Part shown: positions 59,215 to 64,000 of the stretch, in pieces
Layout of the letters: every line of letters starts with the position of its first letter
Numbering within the stretch: position 1 is the stretch's first letter
Position numbers and translations under genes: made by a program
The notes under the pieces: generated by a model
Database searches by the model: none
The model's input: only the letters and a program-made list of their open reading frames with translations
Told to the model about the DNA's origin: nothing
Source: Odiellus spinosus
Lineage: Eukaryota; Arthropoda; Arachnida; Opiliones; Phalangiidae
Length of the DNA stretch: 64,000 nucleotides
Assembly: GCA_963920705.1 (NCBI GenBank)
Contig: OY987233.1
Coordinates: forward strand, 12,449,459-12,513,458
Direction of reading: 5' to 3'

Positions 59215-59440
59215 CCAATCTGTTCATAAAATTAGTAGCAGACGATACTACAGATTGTATGAGGGTTAGACATAAGCTAATTAGTGGGAATTCTTAACTA
59301 TCAGTATTGCAACTAATTATTCTAGATCATTAAATATAGACTACACCGTTTGAACATAGACATCTGACGTTTATTTTGTTATCCAATCTATACTTAAAAT
59401 TAGTAGCAGACGATATTTCAGATTGTATCAGGGCTAACAC
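59215..59440 (+). repeat. Rest of split repeat unit 1 plus intact unit 2
   Basis: Unit 1 resumes at 59,215 with the AATTAGTAGCAGACGATACT segment. Unit 2 (59,297-59,440) repeats both halves without interruption and has AATTAGTAGCAGACGATATT at about 59,399. Unit 2 therefore shows the uninserted state. Confidence 0.65.
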
Positions 59441-60237
59441 CATTTAAATTAGTCAACAGGTTGAAACCTTTTCAAAACGTTTCGTAGATGGATCGTTCTT
59501 TAACTATTAGAAAAACGTTTGAAAATTCTAAATAGCTTAGGCCTAAAACTCGTTATTGGAGCAAAGACAATGTTAAGAGGTATGGCCTACTTCTAGACCC
59601 GACTATTTAGTTGAAGTTGTCTAAAGCGTAAAAAATATAAGAGCCACGCGATTATGATGTCGCCGAGTTTGATGGCGAATGAATATCGGGTGTTTGGGGG
59701 TTATTAATAAAACTCGCCCCGTTAATGAATAGGAGTTAGCGTGTGTGGGGGGAAGGGGGATCACCCTTAGTGATGAGAGGCCTTAATGAGACGAAAGTCT
59801 CATCTCAGCGAGTCGCGACTACTCTTTAATATTGAAGAATGGGGATCGGTCAAAAAAACTAACTCTCGATAGAAAAAAAAAGTATTTCTGGCTTGCGCGC
59901 CAACTTAATGATGAGACACGAAGCGCGCTGCGCTCTTAACACTTCTTCATTCATTCAATTAGTCAGTCTTGCTTGACATACTTGAAGGCCCCTTTTTCCC
60001 AGAATTAAAAGCGAAGGTAAGAGCACGGCGTATTGATAGGTCTTATATTCAGATTATTAAGAATTAAAATACAGTTTTCGCCTTTTGAATTTGAAGGACG
60101 AATTAAGGCTCGAGTTTAACGTAATTGTAAGGAGTGTACTTGAGAGTCAATTGACTCTTTCGCGTCCCAATTACATTTCGAAAAAGATTATGGTACTTTT
60201 TTCTCTCTGAAGTACGTTTTAAAGTAAAGGCTCATGC
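59441..60237. other. Intronic sequence after the Kolobok-type insertion
   Basis: No gene or repeat recognised. Confidence 0.5.
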
Positions 60238-60812
60238 CAGGGTTCGTAGACGACCTGGAAAAGTCAGGAAATTTGGATATTTAGCCCAAGATGTCTGGGA
60301 ATATTGGTATTTAGCCCCAAAAGTCTGGTAATTTGGAACTTAGCCCGATAAGTCTAGGAATTTGGATATTTAGCCGAAAAAGTCTGGGAATTTGGATATG
60401 TAACCCAAAAAAAGTCTGGGTAATTGGATATTTAGACCCAAAAGGTCTGGGTAATTTGGATATTTAGACCCAAAAAGTCTGTGAATTTGGATATTTAGAC
60501 CCAAAAAGTCTGTGAATTTGGATATTTAGACCCAAAAAGTCTGTGAATTTGGATATTTAGACCCAAAAAATCTGTGAATTTGGATATTTAGACCCAAAAA
60601 GTCTGTGAATTTGGATATTTAGACCCAAAAAGTCTGTGAATTTGAATATTTAGACCCAAAATATATGGGAATTTGGATATTTAACCTAAAATACCTTGGA
60701 ATAGTTGGAATTGCAAAGAGCAGAGCTCGTAAAAATAATTTCATATAAAATATTAAAATTAAGCTTGAATTAAGCTGGAAATTAACTTCAAAATTTTGTA
60801 CCAACCATGGTA
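60238..60812 (+). repeat. Family F-like minisatellite element with 31-bp units
   Basis: Starts CAGGGTTCGTAGACGACCTG and ends AAAATTTTGTACCAACCATG, inverted at the outer 10 bp. The inner array repeats AAGTCTGTGAATTTGGATAT plus TTAGACCCAAA every 31 bp, with the tail GGAATTGCAAAGAGCAGAGC shared with 32,090. Confidence 0.82.
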
Positions 60813-61545
60813 TACTTAGTAACTAATTTTTTAGTTATTTTTGATGATCTTATATATTGGTCGTAGTTAGGGGGTTGTTAATTTTTATTTGGTTGTTGGG
60901 ATGAATTATCATCGTCCCTACGTTAAAAATCAATCTGACAAATTGAATTTTGATAAAAACCTGATGAAATAAAAGCTTCGCGGTGGATTATTTTCAAGTC
61001 TTCCGGGAATAAGAGGATGGGGGGGGGGGGCTAAAACTTAATTAAATTTCGCGCGTTCGAAACTCGAAGCTTGAAGTGGGGCTAACCAGCTTCTAATCTG
61101 ATTTTACCCCAAAGAGGTCACGCCCTCATTTTCCCTTTTAACAAGTTCTTTACCACCGTAACTGCCACCCCAAACTTACTTCCTACGTCTTTGCAAAATT
61201 AATTTTGAAAAGCTTTCAAAAATTAACTTTTCCGAAAAGCTTTTAACTTAAGAGGTCAAATACACTCGACTTAAAATGTAAATATTCGTATGTCATCAAG
61301 TCATCTTTACTCTTCTTTACTCAATTGGAACTCAAATCAGATCACGTCATTAATTTAAAACTCCCTAGGCGTCGCGATCTTAAAAGTCTCTAAAGTAATT
61401 TAAGTTTCCTTATAATAAATTCAAAAATAATCTTAAATATTTTTTTTCTTTGAGAATGAAAGCCGCCTTTGAATTTGTTACTCGATGATATTGCAATTTA
61501 GGAAAATATACGTCGAAAAATTACCTTTTTTGAATCGGTTTATTC
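60813..61545. other. Unannotated intronic sequence
   Basis: Only a G-run at 61,019 stands out. Confidence 0.5.
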
Positions 61546-61806
61546 TTAAGCTACGGTCACACTAGCATTTCTTAATCGATTTGAAACGATAAAATCAAAC
61601 CAATATCCAAATCGCCAGGAATCGATTTATTGTAGCTTCATCATACTGTTGTTGAAACCGAATCAGTATGAAACTGGTTCTCGAAGCAGATTCGAGAAAT
61701 CGAATCAAATTTATGTAATAAGACTGTTTCCCGTTAGCACGACTCCAGCGAATCGTTTTGAAACGGTCTAAATCGATTTCAAGGCATAGTATGAACGCAG
61801 CTTTAG
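61546..61806 (+). mobile_element. Family D element, 261-bp copy
   Basis: Ends TTAAGCTACGGTCACACTAG and TAGTATGAACGCAGCTTTAG are inverted. It is internally deleted relative to 42,356-42,649. Confidence 0.72.
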
Positions 61807-62147
61807 AGTATTTATACGAAGCTACTTCGCCTTAAATATTTATATTATTTACATAAATTGGAACTAAAAACTTAACTTCGTACACGCTCAACACCTATGT
61901 TTATTCCAATTATATAGAAATCAGTTTAAGTTAACAGCGCGCGCTAAACTATCCTCGATTTACTTAACTACGCTCGTAGTTAGCTTAATGATAAACAGAT
62001 AATTGCCTTCTCACATGCTGAACACTCACACTGATTATGTTTAAGTTTCGTGCGCGAGATAAAGTCGAAATTTGAGTTTTCAACGCCTTTTACTCTATCC
62101 CCTGTTTATTAATTACGTCGGGAAACGCGCTGTAAATATATGAAAGG

Positions 62148-62451
62148 TTCTCTGGCGCTCGCCTTTGAATTACCACCGTCGGAATCAGTTTACATCACAC
62201 GCGAAACTATCCCTATATCACTTTCGTCTATATTCTAGGAACGCGACAGTGTGCATAGTTATGAACCTATCATGTGTAATGCTATTTCAATATAAAAGAT
62301 TCTCTGGCGCGCAAATTAATTACCACCGTCGGAATCAGTTTACATCACACGCGTAGCTATCACTTCCGCTCTAGTCTATTTATATTCTAGGAACGTGACA
62401 GCGTGAATAGTTATGAACCTATGATCAAGCGTAATGCAATTTCTATTCACT
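62148..62451 (+). repeat. Two tandem copies of a 152-bp repeat
   Basis: TTCTCTGGCGC starts at 62,148 and 62,300. ATTACCACCGTCGGAATCAG, TTTACATCACACGCG and GTTATGAACCTAT follow in both. Confidence 0.88.
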
Positions 62452-63064
62452 GCATTCTAGCTTTGTAGTTAGTGAAAATTCCGTCCGATAATTTTGTTCG
62501 CGAGGGATATTTTTAAGCTTTAACTTAGTTTTGTCGGTAATTTGCATAATCCCCATTTTGTTCGGGTTTCTCGCTCGTTCGAAAGCACTCGTTGTTAAAA
62601 TTTAGCTGCCGACAAAAGATACCGACGATGGCGCGTCTCTTTTTCTTCTTTCGACGGTCTTCGCGTCACTAGGGCGTTCGCCCTATTATTCGTAAAGAAA
62701 CACCCACTTGGGTCCTTTTTTCCTCCCATTTCTCGAGTCGCGGTTCCTTGGCGAGTCGCGTCGTTCGTTATTTTTCTTTTTTTGCTTTAAGCCGATAATT
62801 TCCGGGCAAAACTTTTGTACTTATTAATTCTTACCGAAAGGGGGAGGGACAAGAGTGGGGGACAAATCGCCGCCTTAAGCCCATGAAAAGAATATTAAAA
62901 GGTTCTCTCCTATACCGAGCAAGGGACTGTGAAACAAAATATAAATTAAACACATTATTTAAATAAAAATTTTAAAATTAACTAGAGCTATAGACGGTGA
63001 AATTGGAACCTATTTTTCTTCATACCTCTTAAAACGAGTATTTTAAAGTCATCTTGATTTAGTA
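62452..63064. other. Unannotated intronic sequence
   Basis: No gene or repeat recognised. Confidence 0.5.
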
Positions 63065-63620
63065 CAGTTTACTCTACCTTTGAAAACATTCTCCCAAAGT
63101 GTATTTAATGGTAATTGAACTGTGTGATTCGATCCAGTTAAAACGTCGGAATATGTATATCACAGATATATCTTAAATTAGTTTACTCAACCTTTAAAAA
63201 CGTTCTCCCAAAGTGCATTTAAAGGTAGATTGAACTGTGATTCGAACCAGTTAAAACGCCGGAATATATATCCCAGTTCAATCAACCTTTAAAAACATTC
63301 TCCCAAAGTGTATTTAAAGGTAGATTGAACTATGTGATATGATCCAGTTAAAATGTCGGAATATATATCCCAGATCTCTTAAGTTGGAAGTTCATTCAAC
63401 CTTTAAAAAAATTCTCAAAAAGTTTATTTAAAGGTAGATTGAACTGTATGATTTTAAAGCGTCGAAATATATTTTCTAGATCTCTTTAAATGCATAGTTT
63501 ATTCAACCTTTAAAACCATTCTCCCAAAGTTTTTTTAAAGGTAGATTGAACTATATGATTAGATTTAAATATATTTCCCAGATAATTTATTCAACCTTTA
63601 AAAACCTTTCTTTACAATAC
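63065..63620 (+). repeat. Tandem array of 90-120-bp hairpin units
   Basis: Six copies with the head (T)CAACCTTTAAAAACATTCTC at about 63,073, 63,188, 63,283, 63,397, 63,504 and 63,592. Each unit but the last contains TTTAAAGGTAGATTGAAC, the near reverse complement of its own head, then GATCCAGTTAAAACGTCGGA. Confidence 0.85.
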
Positions 63621-64000
63621 TTGACTTCTTATAAAAATCCAATTCACCGTGGGGTCATAAAATTCAGTATAAAAATGAATACATTTGAATCTTGTTATTT
63701 TTTCTTTTCGCAATCCCTTTAATCTATGGTTAATTATTCGTCGAGTAGCCCTTCACCCTCCCCCTTTTCGATACTCTGGGTCTTTTGTGTCCTGGAGCTT
63801 TTAATGAGAGTCCTCGCGGCGCCGTGGGCTCGGAGGAGAGATGAGACTGTTGAAAGTTTGGTCCTCCTTTTCTATAAGCCTAAAAACTTACTGGGCCTCG
63901 CGACCTGATGATTCAAGCGGAAGCCTTGCCCTGGGAATGAGGGAAATGGTAGAAGAAGCTCTTCTTCTTTAAGTTGCTTTAAGTTCTTTTAAGCGGGAGG
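63621..64000. other. Unannotated intronic sequence at window end
   Basis: A 60-codon frame at 63,726 matches no family and is not the expected RRM1 continuation. Confidence 0.45.

Larger units (their letters stand above)
50158..64000 (+). other. Large intron of the CELF-like gene (continues beyond the window)
   Basis: Everything after the donor at 50,158 to the window end appears to be intron, because no exon coding for the RNP1 half of RRM1 was found. It holds the minisatellites at 50,760-52,105, the Kolobok-type transposon at 53,139-59,210, a hAT-like minisatellite element at 60,238-60,812, a D-family element at 61,546, and the arrays at 62.1 and 63.1 kb. Confidence 0.6.

Overview
The window is A+T-rich, repeat-dense animal nuclear DNA. 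It has spliced genes with GT..AG introns, very long non-coding stretches, many inverted-repeat DNA transposons and many minisatellites. No bacterial or plastid genes, rRNA, convincing tRNA or CRISPR array were seen. The host gene is a CELF/Bruno-type RNA-binding protein, and a short interstitial (TTAGG)4 tract is present. Both fit an invertebrate, possibly an arthropod, but the sequence does not fix the taxon.

Layout. Positions 1-48,800 hold no recognisable host gene. They are a mosaic of miniature inverted-repeat elements (named here A, B, C, D, J, K, M, N, Q, R, S, X), often nested, and tandem arrays (9.45 kb, 11.8 kb, 14.0 kb, 25.0 kb, 31.6 kb, 39.7 kb, 40.6 kb, 44.0 kb). Families A and B end in TTAAAGGG and sit in TTAA targets. 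The only host gene found starts at 48,879: two 5' coding exons of a CELF family gene on the + strand (48,879-48,943 and 49,967-50,157), reaching the RNP2 half of RRM1. The next exon is not found, so the rest of the window appears to be one intron of at least 13.8 kb. It contains a 1.2-kb array of 28-bp and 29-bp minisatellites and a complete 6.07-kb DNA transposon.

That transposon (53,139-59,210, TTAA on both sides) is the main discovery. It has terminal inverted repeats of about 580 bp that look identical apart from one 7-bp duplication. It carries two convergent spliced genes. On the - strand lies a transposase that I can thread through ten exons into one open frame of 767 codons: an N-terminal THAP zinc finger, an acidic serine-rich linker, a Cys-rich segment and a Kolobok-type catalytic domain. 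On the + strand lies a two-exon, 171-aa protein that resembles the cytoplasmic C-terminal 'ballast' domain of the P2X7 receptor without any channel part. Each gene starts just inside one inverted repeat, so both probably use the same promoter sequence. They end tail to tail about 60 bp apart with poly(A) signals on both strands. A smaller hAT-like element sits in the last transposase intron.

The TTAAAGGG ends shared by this element and MITE families A and B suggest that Kolobok-type transposases built much of the repeat landscape here. Whether this particular element mobilises those MITEs is inference.
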